A stretch of DNA of 64,000 nucleotides from Prorocentrum cordatum (Eukaryota; Sar; Dinophyceae; Prorocentrales; Prorocentraceae), in assembly GCA_963575745.1 (NCBI GenBank), contig CAUYUJ010017971.1, positions 95,069-159,068 of the forward strand. Reading direction: 5' to 3'. The translations under genes were made by a program, and so were the position numbers. The notes beneath the pieces were generated by a model. The model was given only the letters and a program-made list of their open reading frames with translations, was not told the origin of the DNA and ran no database searches. Shown in pieces: positions 20,253 to 30,641 of the stretch. The stretch's first letter is position 1; every line of letters begins with the position of its first letter.

Positions 20253-20282
20253 TCCTCCTCCTCCTCCTCCTCCTCTTCCATC

Positions 20283-20815
20283 CCTTGTCCTCACAAGTAA
20301 CTCCCTCTGCCGCACAACCAAACGTGTCCCAAGGCCAGACTTTCGCTTGAGACCTCCATACAAGTTTCTACCCTGAAGATTCGGAGCTTGTAACAGTTAC
20401 ATGAAGGGATGGCCAATGGACATCAAAATGGCGGTAACGCCGTAGCGAAGTGCACATTGGCTTTAAGATCTTGCATCTACTAAACGAAGACGGACGGCCA
20501 GCGGCTATCAAAATGAGGTTCTCGCCTTGATGCACAGTCGCGGTAAAAGCTTACAAGAACTGCAGGGAGGAAGGGCCCGACGTTGCAGAAATGGGGATCT
20601 CGCCGCATCGGAGCGCACTTTCGTTGCAAAAGCTTGCAACTCTTACAAGGATGGATGGCCAGTGGTTTGCACTGGGGCTCTCACCCCAGCGCCGCACACA
20701 TTCGTCTCAAAAGCTTGCGACAAGGATCGAGACCGATTTTTTTTTCCAAAAGGGGGCTCCCGCCCCAGCGTCGCGCACGCTCGTCTCAGAAGTTTGCAGC
20801 AGCTACCTATACGAC
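20283..20815 (+). repeat. Composite repeat family C, copy 2 (3'-truncated)
   Basis: Begins right after the CCT tail of copy 1 with a header (AACTCCCTCTGCCGCAC, 20,287-20,400). It continues as array A units carrying CGCACATTCGTC-type words, then breaks off near 20,815 without array B or tail. Head-to-tail arrangement with copy 1. Confidence 0.7.
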
Positions 20816-20865
20816 CACCCTTCGGGTGATGAGGAGTTTCGGGGGGGGGAGGAACCAACGTCTCA

Positions 20866-21075
20866 CTCGATCGGTCTCACGATCGATCTCACTATCGATC
20901 TCAGTATCGGTCTCGCTCGATCGATCTCCCTCGATCGATCTCACAATCGATCTCACTCGATCTATCTCGCAATTGATCTGACTATCGATCTCACAATCGA
21001 TCTCATAATCGATCTCACAATCGATATCCCATTCGGTCTCTCTATCGATCTCACTATCGATATCGCAACCGCTAT
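20866..21075. repeat. ATCGATCTCAC 12-13-bp satellite
   Basis: GATCTCACTATC and ATCGATCTCACA units in tandem, giving SIDLTIDLTIDL-type periodic translation. The array grades into the following ATC tract without a sharp border. Confidence 0.85.
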
Positions 21076-21220
21076 CACAATCAACGTCATCATCATCATC
21101 ATCAACAACATCAACATCAACATCATCATCACCAACATCATCACAATCGGGACACCGTCCTCATCATCAACACCAACATCATCATCATCATCACGGTCAT
21201 CAACATCATCGGGACACCAC

Positions 21221-21273
<53 letters not shown>

Positions 21274-21274
21274 C

Positions 21275-21315
<41 letters not shown>

Positions 21316-21937
21316 ACGTCATCATCATCAGCAGCATCGGGACACAGCCATCGTCATCATTATCAGCAGCAGCATCATCATCGGGACACCATCATGATCA
21401 CCATCGTTATCATCATCATCATCATCAGCATCATCATCATCATCATCGGGACACCATCATCATCATCTCATCCTCCTTATCGACATCATCATCAGCATCA
21501 TCAACATCATCATCAGCATCATCATCGTCATCACCGGGGCACCATCATCATCATCATCATTACCAACATCAGCATCAACATCATCATCATCATCACCATC
21601 GGGACGCCATCATCATCAACATCATCATCATCATCATCGCCATCAGAATGATCATCATCATCGGGACGTCATAATCATCATCAACCTCATCATCATCAAC
21701 ATCATCATCATCGGGACACAATCATAATCAGCATCATCAAAATCCACATCATCATACTCATCATCATCGGGACACAATCATCGTCATCATCATGATCATC
21801 AACATAATTATCATGATCATCATCATCCTCATCATCGGGACACCATCAACATCATCATCATCATCATCATCGCCATCATCATCATCATCGACATCATCAT
21901 CATCATCATATCATCATCATCGGGACACCATCATCAT

Positions 21938-22002
<65 letters not shown>

Positions 22003-22126
22003 GATCAGCATCATCATCATCATCGTCCTCATCATCATCAGGAGCATCATCAGCATCACCATCATCATCATCGTCATCATCATCAGCAGCATCATCATCA
22101 TCAGCAGCATCACCATCATCATCATC

Positions 22127-22184
<58 letters not shown>

Positions 22185-22203
22185 TATCATCATCATCATC
22201 ATC
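21076..22203. repeat. ATC tract punctuated by GGGACACC
   Basis: About 1.1 kb of ATC triplets in which CATCGGGACACCATCAT occurs at about 21,149, 21,210, 21,338, 21,382, 21,448, 21,600, 21,660, 21,712, 21,770, 21,836 and 21,920. Spacings are mostly 45-85 bases, so a higher-order unit exists. From about 21,930 the tract is pure ATC with few interruptions. Confidence 0.9.
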
Positions 22204-22450
22204 GCGGGACACCGGCGGGACACCGGCGGGACACCGCGGGGCACCGCGGGACACCGCGGGACACCGCGGGACACCGGCGGGACACCGGCGGGACACCGCG
22301 CGCCACCGGCCGCCCAGAAGAGACACATTTGGTCCGGCCGCGCCTCAGCCACAGGGACACCGACGGGACACCAGCGGGACACCGGCGGGACACCGCGCGC
22401 CACCGGCCGCCCGGAAGAGACACATTTGGTCCGGCCGCGCCTCAGCCACA
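22203..22450. repeat. GGGACACCGGC 11-12-bp minisatellite with 89-bp duplication
   Basis: GGGACACCGGC/GGGACACCGC units (22,203-22,292) lead into CCACCGGCCGCCC, AGAAGAGACACATTTGGTCC and GGCCGCGCCTCAGCCACAGG. The latter block recurs at about 22,390-22,450, so a segment of roughly 89 bp is duplicated. Confidence 0.85.
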
Positions 22451-22865
22451 GGAGACTTTCCTCTCGCCCGCCCACGCAGCTTCGCCTCGCCCGCGCGCAC
22501 GGCACGCACGAACACGAAACCGAAATCGATCTCCCGGTAGGGGGGCTCTCCGTTCCACTTCGATCTCACCCCCTCACCTCCGACAAAGGTGAAAGCCGGC
22601 TCAGTTTCAAAATGCGGGGGTGTCGAAAAAAACGAGGTCTGAAAACAGCCGAGGGCACAGAAGCCCGATGGTCTTACAAAAATGCGAGGGCATAACAAAT
22701 CCGAGGGCATGAAAAACCCGACAGGACAAAAAACGAGGGTCTTACGAGGTTATACAAGCTAAAGCGTATTCTCCGACCGAGGCTTTTTTAGCAGCGCCTT
22801 CTTCGCCACGAGGGTCTGGTCGGCAACATCCTGGAAGCTGCTGGCCAGGATCGGCGGCGAGCGAG
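22451..22865. other. Complex sequence, nothing recognised
   Basis: Contains a loose repeat of GAGGGC(A/T) with AAAAA words (22,625-22,740). No domain in any frame. Confidence 0.5.
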
Positions 22866-23025
22866 GGGGTGGGGGCAAGCTAGGTGCGCTCGCGTCATAT
22901 CTGACATCCTACCCCTCCCTCCCATCCCTTACCATGGCGCAGATCCTCTCTCTACTCGCACAGTCGGATGTCGAGCAGGGCAATGATCCCGAAAGGGTAC
23001 GCGATGCATTGTAGAGCACGGCATG
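22866..23025 (-). repeat. Dispersed repeat family M, copy 1
   Basis: Plus-strand words AGCTAGGTGCGCTCGCGTC, ATATCTGACATCCTACCCC, CCCATCCCTTACCATGGCG, TCGCACAGTCGGATGTCGAG and GGGCAATGATC recur in the same order in copies at 55.2 and 57.1 kb, and inverted at 38.1 kb. Called minus because array parts that follow it are best read that way. It lies upstream of a CGATGCATTGTAGAGCACGG segment also shared with 55.37 kb. Confidence 0.85.
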
Positions 23026-23067
23026 GGGGTGAACTCCGAGGTTCGAGCTGCAAGGTTCGAGGTTCGA

Positions 23068-23125
23068 GGCAAATGTTCATCGTTTTCGGCCCCTGTGGGC
23101 CATTTTAGGGGCCCCAGGACCGCCG
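23068..23125 (+). repeat. Dispersed repeat family D, partial copy 4
   Basis: GTTCATCGTTTTCGGCCCC, TTTTAGGGGCCCCAGGACCG matches the first third of family D; the rest is absent. Confidence 0.5.
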
Positions 23126-23363
23126 AAGCACGATCGGGGGTGAGAAACCGCGTCGGATGGACCCCAGGAGGGGTGCAGGGACCGATTTTGACCGATATTC
23201 GGCGGCGCGCCCAGAGGGAACTGAGAAGGAGAAGGCTCTCTCAGAAGGCGGCGGGGCTTCTCAGAAGGCCGCCATCCTTCTGAGATGTGTCTCAGCATAT
23301 TCGGGGAAGGCTCAGGAAACTTCTCGGCAGGCACGGGGACTTCCGAACCTTTTCAAAACGCCT

Positions 23364-23640
23364 TCTCCTCCTCCTCCTCCTCCTCCTCCTCCTCCTCCTT
23401 CTCCTCCTCCTCCTCCTCCTCCTCCTCCTCCTCCTGCTCCCTCCTCCTCCTCCTCCTCCTCCTCCTCCTCCTCCTCCCTCCTCCTCCTCCTCCTCCTCCT
23501 CCTCCTCCTCCTCCTCCTCCTCCTCCTCCCTCCTCCTCCTCCTCCTCCTCCTCCTCCTCCTCCTCCTCCTCCTCCTCCTCCTCCTCCTCCTCCTCCTCCT
23601 CCTCCTCCTCCTCCTCCTCCTCCTCCTCCTCCTCCTCCTA
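23364..23640. repeat. Pure CCT tract
   Basis: Over 270 bases of nearly perfect CCT. Six-frame translations are poly-Ser, poly-Leu, poly-Pro or poly-Arg/Glu/Gly. Confidence 0.98.
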
Positions 23641-24090
23641 CCCATCCTCGCTCGCCACCACCAGGAGTGCAAACCTGAGCAACAGTTGCACTTCCTTGCC
23701 AGAATAGGGCTCTCGCTGGACACGTCCCGCTGAGCGTCAAGAGCCGACCCGTCTCGCAAAGAATGCATGTCGCTGGCAGGCTGCCAGGCAGTTCCTCTCC
23801 ACAGCGGGGCTCTCCCAGGGATGGCAGGACCATCGGAGCTTTGTCTTTGGAGGGGGCGCTTCGTGCAGTGAAGAGCAAGGCCTCCAGGGACGCACGAGGG
23901 GGGGAACTTGGGACGAAGGGGTGTACTGCAGCATCGTGGATCCTGGCCCTCCTCCGTCTTCTTTTCCTGCAGCCCTGCCCCACCACGCCTGCAGGCTCGC
24001 GCGCGCGCCGACCAGAAGCCGCAGGAACTCCGCCTCGGCAAGCGGGGCGCGCACGCGCGCAGCGCCAACTGCCTACGCCTCGTCCTCCCC
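23641..24090. other. Complex sequence with a family C tail-like scrap
   Basis: Mostly unique sequence. GTGTACTGCAGCATCGTGGAT at about 23,922 recalls the GCATCGTGGATGAG tail word of family C copy 4. No coding motif identified. Confidence 0.4.
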
Positions 24091-24092
24091 CT

Positions 24093-24111
24093 GACCACCA
24101 CCACCACCACC

Positions 24112-24167
<56 letters not shown>

Positions 24168-24210
24168 AATCATCATGATCATCATAATCAGCAGCATAAG
24201 CATCAGAAGT

Positions 24211-24277
<67 letters not shown>

Positions 24278-24324
24278 CATCCCTCCTCCTCCCCATCATC
24301 ACCACCACCACCACCACCATCACC

Positions 24325-24372
<48 letters not shown>

Positions 24373-24674
24373 GTCATCAGCATCATCACCATCGTCATCA
24401 TCATCTTAGCCATTATCCTCCTCGCCCTCGCTAACTATCCTCCTTCTCCTCCTCTTAGTCATCATCACCATCATCATCATCACCGTCATCATTATTATTA
24501 TCATCATCATTAACAACAGCATCATCATCACCAACGCCACCCTCAGCGTGATCATTATCATTCATCCGAATGATCATCCCTCATTATCCGTCCTCCTCCT
24601 TCCTCCCACTACTCCTTCTCATTCGTTCTACTATTTACTCATCCTCATCATCATCCTCATCATCATCAGCATCA

Positions 24675-24762
<88 letters not shown>

Positions 24763-25065
24763 ATGTTTCTCTTGCGGTCCTTGTTAATTATCTTGTTCCT
24801 CCTGTTCACCCCATCCTCCGTCCTCCTGGTCCTCTTCGTCCTCCTCGTCATCGTCATCATCATGCTTCGATCATGCCTATCATTCCGCAAATTCTCCTCC
24901 TACTCCTCCTCCTCCTCATCATCCTCCTCCTCCTGCTCCTCCTCCTCCTCATCCTCCTCCTCCTCACCGTCATCATCATGATCAAAACCATCCTACGTAT
25001 TCTCCAACGCCCTCTTCCAGCTCCTCCGCCGTCCTCCTCCTCCTCCTCCTCCTTCTCCTCCTTAC
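24093..25065. repeat. ACC, ATC and CCT repeat complex
   Basis: ACC triplets (24,093-24,125), long ATC runs (24,125-24,280, 24,340-24,400 and 24,640-24,765), a second ACC block (24,300-24,340), then CCT/CTCATC mixtures to about 25,065. Short unique gaps at 24,560-24,640 and 24,765-24,850 hold no recognised gene. Confidence 0.9.
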
Positions 25066-25279
25066 CCCTCCTCATCTGGCCACCTTCTCGTCCTCCCCCT
25101 GCCGGGATGAATTCTGGGCTACTGGGGACGCTTCCAGTGGAGAGTTTTCGTGAGAGAGGCGTCTCAGGCGCGTGGCGTGGGAGCTCGCAGTGTTTTTGCG
25201 CTGATGTTAATTCTTTCACCCCTGGACCGGACCAGCTTTCTCTTAGGCTGGTGGCTGGGGGTGGTGCGAGGGGGGGGCG

Positions 25280-25683
25280 CAGAGCGTCAACAGAGGCGAG
25301 CTGTGGGCCCTTAACCATTTCACCAGGCTTCCCCGCCTGGATCGTCTCTCGGGAACGTTGCGGACTCCAGCTACGTGGCTCGCGGGGCTCGCCAGATCCA
25401 GGCGGGGCCATTCAGAGCTCGATCTCAAGAGGACATTTGGAAGGAGGTATCGCGCGCCCTCTCGGCCGGAGTTTTGCTCCTGGTGCAAGTGCCGAGTCAT
25501 CGTGACACGTCGGAGGCCCTCCAGCAAGACATTGGTCCAGGCTACATTGTTGGTAATCGTGTGGTCGACGAGATTGCTAGTCGCTTCGCCAGTTTAGTCA
25601 GAGTTTCTTATGCTGCGTTGGCTTCTGTGCAGATGGCCGACGCTCACACCCAGAAGGCTCAGAACCACCTGCTCAGCTTATAG
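25280..25683 (+). pseudogene. LINE RNase H domain relic
   Basis: Two + frames give RNase H order. VNRGELWALNHF (about 25,286-25,321) has the catalytic Glu. In the next frame NVADSSYVARGARQIQAG (about 25,357-25,410) has a catalytic Asp, then EDIWKEVSRAL, then VQVPSHRD (about 25,485-25,508) with the conserved SH, then GNRVVDEIASRFA and a stop at 25,681. RNase H removes template RNA during retrotransposition and is placed after RT in LINE polyproteins. The frame change between Glu and Asp and the lack of any RT upstream show a 5'-truncated, inactive copy. The family assignment to a LINE is supported by the next feature. Confidence 0.7.
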
Positions 25684-25761
25684 TAGTTGTTTTGAAGAAG
25701 GAGGGGAAGAGGCCACCTTGGTCATCCCGTCCCCGACAGCGCAGTCGAGCTAGGCATCACG

Positions 25762-26136
25762 TTGCTAAGCTTGCTGCGGAACCCTCGCACGCCTGTCCAA
25801 TCTTCTGCAGTGATTTATCCAGGTGTGTTGCGATACGGTTGCAGGGTGGATTCAAAGCATGTCGCTGATTTGTTGCCAGCCCCCATGTGCCCGCGCCGTG
25901 GACGGGCGTTGTACTCAGGTCGTCTGCATCTGTGTGTGATCGTGGACGTGAAGCTTACTCATCTCACGATCTCTGTCAGGCCTGATAATGGTCTTCTGTG
26001 GTGCCAGACATGCGAATGCTACTCCCAACAGAAGTTTCGAGACCTCGCCAATGTCTGTACCCAACGGCTTGAGAAGGCCGGGGCCCAGAACCTCCAGAGG
26101 ATTGCGCAAGGCTTCCTCACTGGATACTGCGTTTGA
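25762..26136 (+). pseudogene. LINE ORF C-terminus with Cys-rich motif
   Basis: A 124-residue + frame ends LLWCQTCECYSQQKFRDLA, then an LEKAGAQNLQRIAQGFLTG stretch and a stop at 26,136. A WCxxC(x)C..Y motif followed by a basic helix and a terminal LxxGxxP/T element resembles the C-terminal zinc-binding tail I associate with dinoflagellate LINE polyproteins. It lies 80 bases after the RNase H relic on the same strand, with two in-frame stops between. An AT-dinucleotide stretch begins 110 bases after the stop, a plausible 3' tail. The link to the RNase H relic is strong by position; the family call is from memory of the pattern. Confidence 0.6.
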
Positions 26137-26244
26137 AGCGCGCCCAACGCAGAGAGGATAATTCGCAAGAGACCAAGTTCGGCGCCTCCGAGCTTGAGAT
26201 GAGCTGTCACCGTAGGTTATCGGAACTGTTCGAAATAGATATCG

Positions 26245-26362
26245 TATGGTTATATATATATATACAAACACGTATGTATATGTATGTGTGTGTGTCTGTA
26301 TATATGTTGTGCATATATCTATATATATATATATATATATACACAGATATGTGTACATACAT
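26245..26362. repeat. TA/TG dinucleotide stretch
   Basis: TATATATA, GTATGTGTGTGTGTC and a longer TATATATAT run ending near 26,340, followed by ACATACATATGTGCATAC. It follows the LINE 3' end. Confidence 0.9.
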
Positions 26363-27895
26363 ATGTGCATACAAATGAGAGAACGCGTTTCACGGGCGCT
26401 TGCCTTGGGAACATTCGGCGGCACGTTTCAAACCGGGGGGGGGCTCCCCGCGCAACACCCGGCGCCGTCGATCAAAACCAAGGGGACTCCCCTCCCCCCC
26501 AACCCCCCCACCCTCCCGAAACCCCCTCCCTCGGCGCCAGCGCTGGCGGCCGCCAGCAGCGCCCACGGCGGGGACGCAGCGACGAGGACCAGAGGCAGCT
26601 CAGGGGGGGGAGGGTTCAATCCCCCCCCCCTGGCGCCGAGGGGGGGGTGTTCAAACCACCCCTTCCCCACTCGCGCTGGCGCCGGCGCTGGCGGCGGCCA
26701 GCAGCGCCGGCGCCAGTGCCGGCGACGGCGGGGACGCAGCGACGATTACCACCACTACCACCACCACCACTACCACCACCACCACCGCCTCAACCCACCA
26801 CCACCACCACCAAGAGCACCACACAACCACCACCACCACCACAGTCACCACCACCACCACCACCACCACATCTCACCATCACCACCACCACAACCACACA
26901 AAAACCCACCACCACTACCACCACCACAATCTACCACACCACCACCACCACCGCCACAACCACTACCAGCAGCACAACCCACCGCCACCACCACAAACCA
27001 CCACACCACCACCACCACCACCGCCACCACCACCACCAACAAACGTCCACAAACCACCGCCACCACCACAACCCACCACCACCACCACCAAACCACCACC
27101 ACACCACCACAACCACCACAACCACCACACCACACACTCACCATCACCACCACCACACAAACCACCACCACTCACCACCACCACCACAATCTACCACACC
27201 ACCACCACCACCACCACCACCGCCACAACCACCACCACTACCAGCAGCACAACCCACCACCACCACCACCACAAACCACCACACCACCACCCACCACCAC
27301 CGCCACCACCACCACCAGCACCACCTTCACAAAACACCGCCACAACCATAATCCACCACCACCACTTCCAGAAACCACCACACCACTACCACCAAACCAC
27401 CACCACCACCACACCACCACCACAACCCACCACCACAACCACCACCACCACATACCACCACCACACCACCACCACCAAACCACCACCACCACACACCACC
27501 CACCGCCACAACCACCACCACCACAACCACCACCACAACCCACCACCACCACCACCACCACCACCGTCGTCCTCGTCGACTCTCCCCGCCACCGCCACTC
27601 GCCGCCGCAGGCGCCGGCCGGCGCCGGCCCAGAAATGGAAATCGTCGTCCCCGCCGCCGTCGCCAGCCGCCGACGCAAGCGCCGGCCCGAGGAGAGGGGA
27701 AGCAGGGGGGGAGGGGGCAAGGGGAGGGGTTTTGAACCCCCCTCCCTCCGTCACAGGAACGGGGGGGGGGGTCGAAACTCCCCCCCCCTCCATCCAGAGG
27801 GGGGGGGCAGGTTCCAACACCCCCCCCCCCTCCAAGCGACCACAGAACGCGCTCTTTCATAAATATACGTGTATACATGTGTAGATACATAGAGA
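26345..27895. repeat. Large imperfect inverted repeat with ACC core
   Basis: Left arm 26,345-26,746 and right arm about 27,590-27,895 are reverse-complement relatives. GAGAACGCGTTTCACGGGCG and TTG at 26,381-26,405 corresponds to the complement of 27,838-27,865 (21 of 28 bases). Both are flanked outside by alternating TA/TG sequence, and CGACGGCGGGGACGCAGCG near 26,725 pairs with the complement of 27,640-27,680. The left arm also holds a direct repeat of the GGCGGGGACGCAGCGACGA block (26,568-26,586 and 26,728-26,746). The core 26,747-27,560 is ACC triplet repeat. Gly/Trp/Val-rich and poly-Thr/Pro frames here are artefacts. Confidence 0.65.
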
Positions 27896-27954
27896 GAGGG
27901 GGGGAAAAAAAACAAACCAAAACAAAAAAAAACACAAAAAAAACGAGATACATC

Positions 27955-28048
27955 TTCCTCCTCCTCCTCCTCCTCCTCCTCCTCCTCCTCCTCCTCCTCC
28001 TCCGCCTCCTCCTCCTCCTCCTCCTCCTCCTCCTCCTCCTCCTCCTCT
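27955..28048. repeat. CCT tract
   Basis: Perfect CCT apart from one CCG. Preceded by an A-rich CAAAACAAAAAAAAACAC segment (27,908-27,945). Confidence 0.97.
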
Positions 28049-28434
28049 GCTCCTAGGCCTCCTCAACCCGATCAGGAGAGAGAGGAAAAGGAGCGACAGT
28101 ACCCAACGAGGTGCGCGTGCCCATCACCCTACATGGCGGCCCCGCGCAAGTGCAAGACATTGCTGCAAGCGGTGGTGGGGGCCGACCCACTGTGATATCA
28201 TGCGCGACCCCGTGCAGATGGTGGAGGAGAGGCAAGCGCGACACCGACCATTGGGCTCCCCGGGTGGGCATAGCGGTCTACGTTGGCGCTCCAGGGGGGC
28301 CCTGAGCAGCCTCCTTGCTTCACGCAGCGAGCAAGTTTCGTTGCACAAACACCCACGAGCCCCCGCACGGTGCGGGAGGTCAGCTGCGAGACGCGCAGCG
28401 CGAGCGACATCCGCCGCCTCGGAGCCCCAGGGCA
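28049..28434. other. Complex GC-rich sequence, no gene recognised
   Basis: Frames on both strands about 70-120 residues long carry no family motif. Confidence 0.4.
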
Positions 28435-28613
28435 CTCCAGATTTCGTAATAAAGGGAGGGGGATCTCATTTCAGGGGGGGGTCTCCTCCAGGCTATCTTG
28501 GAGGGCCTGGGGGGTCTGGGGACGATGTTTTGGAGGGTTCTCCCTCGGGGGAGGTCTGAAATGGCTTGTCTTGGAGGGTCCAGACCCCCTCCCTTTTATT
28601 ACGAAATCTGGAG
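28435..28613. mobile_element. MITE-like hairpin element, 179 bp
   Basis: Terminal inverted repeats: CTCCAGATTTCGTAATAAA plus a GGGAGGGGG extension (28,435-28,462) and its complement (28,586-28,613). The arms differ by a single A. Sub-terminal CATTTCAG and CCTCCAAGA/TCTTGGAGG words also pair, so nearly the whole element can fold back. Short, non-coding and symmetric, as in MITEs mobilised by DNA transposases. No clear target-site duplication was seen, so the superfamily is unassigned. Confidence 0.75.
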
Positions 28614-29175
28614 TACCCATTCGCCTCGCCCTCTCCGTGTGCTGCGGAGGAGGCGATGCAAGTGGTAAGAGAGAGCGACAAAAGCCGAAGCCGAGAAAGG
28701 GTTCAGGAGCAGAGGGCCGACAACTGGCGCAGCGAGGGCGGCCACGGCGTGCCCGCGGCCAGGGCCGCCCGGGAGAGGAGTCCAGGGCACCTCGCTTAGT
28801 GAGCGAGGAGGAGGAGGAAGGAGGAGGAGGAGGAGGAGGAGGAGGAGGAGGACGAGAGAGTCTGGGGCATCGCAGCCCACGACGCATCGGGGAGCAGGGC
28901 TGCGGAGACGGGTGTCACCCACCCACCCACCCGTCCAGGTGCGAATGACCGCCATCCTCCTCAAGGGGGGGGCGCTGAGCATCTCCCAGACATCTGCCCA
29001 ACCCACGCGCTGCAGATCTTCCACCCCTGCGTTAAACCAGCGGCCAAACCACGTCTGGATTACGCGAAGGAGTGCGCCTTCAGAAAGGTATGAATCAGGG
29101 GTGATACCGCGTTGAAGGGTCCGCTGCGTCTTGATGAGGGGCGGGGCGGGGAGCTGGTCAAAAGCACCGCCAGTC
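28614..29175. other. Complex sequence with a short purine tract
   Basis: Holds a GGA run at 28,803-28,855. A minus frame near 28,900-29,130 reads TPDSYLSEGALLRVIQTWF and onward with ordinary complexity, but I recognise no family. It could be an exon or old insertion. Confidence 0.4.
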
Positions 29176-29179
29176 TCTT

Positions 29180-29300
29180 GCGAGAGACATGAAGAGGAGT
29201 AGGAGGAGAAAGAGGAAAAAGAAGAGGAGGAGAATGAGGAGGAGGGAGAGCAAAAAGAAGAAGAAGAAGTAGAGGCGCTGGGGAAGAAGGAGGAGAAGGA
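29180..29300. repeat. GGA/GAAGAA polypurine tract
   Basis: AGGAGGAGAAAGAGGAAAAAG-type sequence on +, facing CCT on the other side of a 30-base gap. Confidence 0.85.
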
Positions 29301-29329
29301 GCCCGCGTGAACTTCCTCGTCCGTGTTCC

Positions 29330-29440
29330 TCATCCTCATCCTCATCCGCCCTCCTCTTCCCTCCTCCTCCTCCTCCACCTTCCTCTTCCTCCTCCTCATC
29401 CTCATTCGTCCTAGTCATCCTCCCCCCCTCCTACTCCTAC

Positions 29441-29509
<69 letters not shown>

Positions 29510-30110
29510 GCAACAGCATCATCATCATCAGCAGCAGCATCATCATCAGCATCATCATCCTCATCATCATCATCAGCATCATCATCATCAGCATCATCAT
29601 CATCCTTGTCCTCCTCCTCCTCATCATCAACATCATCAGCAGCAGCGGCATATGCATCGTCATCATCACCACCATCGTCATCACCATCACCATCATCAGA
29701 ATCTCTCTATCATCATCAGCATCATCAATATCATCAGCATCAGCAACATCATCATCAGCATCAGCAGCATCATCAGCATCATCAGCATTATCATCCTCAT
29801 CATCAGCATTATGGGCATCATAATCAACATCCTCATCACCACCACCACCGCCGTCGTCATCATCATCAGCATCATCATCAGCATCATCCTCCTCATCACC
29901 ATCATGATCATCATCAGCATCATCAACCACGATCATCATCATCATCATCAGCAGCATCATCATCATCAGCAGCATCATCATCATCATCATCAGCAGCACC
30001 GTCCCTCCTCCTCCTTTCGTCTCCCTCCTCCCTCCACCCTCCCTCCTCCACCTCCTCCTCCTCCTCCTCCTCCCTCCTCCTCCTCCTCCTCCTCACTCCC
30101 TCCCTGCCTC
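29330..30110. repeat. CCT, ATC and CCT repeat complex
   Basis: CCT/CTCATC (29,330-29,440), pure ATC (29,440-29,510), ATC with CAG/AGC to about 29,998, then CCT (30,000-30,110). Confidence 0.95.
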
Positions 30111-30149
30111 TTCCCCGATCCCGCTTTCCGTCCCCCTCCCTCCGGAGGG

Positions 30150-30232
30150 AGGGGGGCCCGTCTGGCGCGGCGCGCACAAGCGGCACGCCTGTCCGAAGCA
30201 GGCCGCCTCGTGCGCGGGCGTGCTGCTGTCCT
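30150..30232 (-). pseudogene. Weak ankyrin-like fragment
   Basis: The minus strand reads EDSSTPAHEAACFGQACRL, which follows the ankyrin TPxHxAAxxG helix pattern. The expected second helix and GAD turn are not seen in the same frame. It lies between a CCT and a GGA tract, like the clearer ankyrin module at 6.2 kb. Could be chance. Confidence 0.35.
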
Positions 30233-30254
30233 CGGGGGGCGTTGGGGGGCAGAG

Positions 30255-30440
30255 AGGAGGCAAGGGAAGAATGAGGGAGGAAGGAGTAGCAGGAGGAGTA
30301 GCAGGAGGAGGAGGGGGACGAGGAGGGAGAGAGGGAGGAAGGAGGAGAAGAAAGGGAGGGAGGGAGGAAGAGGAGGAGGATGAGGAGGCCCAGCGTCTCA
30401 GAAGAAAAGAAAGAGAAGGAGGAGGAGGAGCGCCACTGCC
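30255..30440. repeat. GGA/GGGA tract
   Basis: Purine-rich with GTAGCAGGAGGA interruptions. Confidence 0.9.
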
Positions 30441-30641
30441 ATGAAAGAAGGGCGGACAAGAGCACGAACGCGAAGAACGTCGCCCGTCCAGGGGCAAGAG
30501 AAATCCGCGCCCCTCAAGGAGGCTTTCCCGCGCGAGGACGGAGACCACCACGCAATAGAGAGAGCAACTCTTGCATTAGAGTGTCCGGGCATCCCGGGGT
30601 ATTACACTACTATATCACTCAAGCCCTCAGACTCAAGCTCA

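Noticed and set aside
26600-27740. GTTCAA hairpins considered as RNA polymerase III B boxes of a SINE
   Set aside because: No matching A box at the right distance and the words are explained by G-run/C-run hairpins; kept only as a remark.
26246-27884. Open frames of about 500 residues rich in His, Thr and Pro
   Set aside because: They are translations of the ACC triplet core and C-runs; both strands and several frames are open at once and no domain is present.
28900-29130. Minus-strand frame reading TPDSYLSEGALLRVIQTWF
   Set aside because: Protein-like composition but no recognised family and no clear exon boundaries; listed only under the surrounding region.
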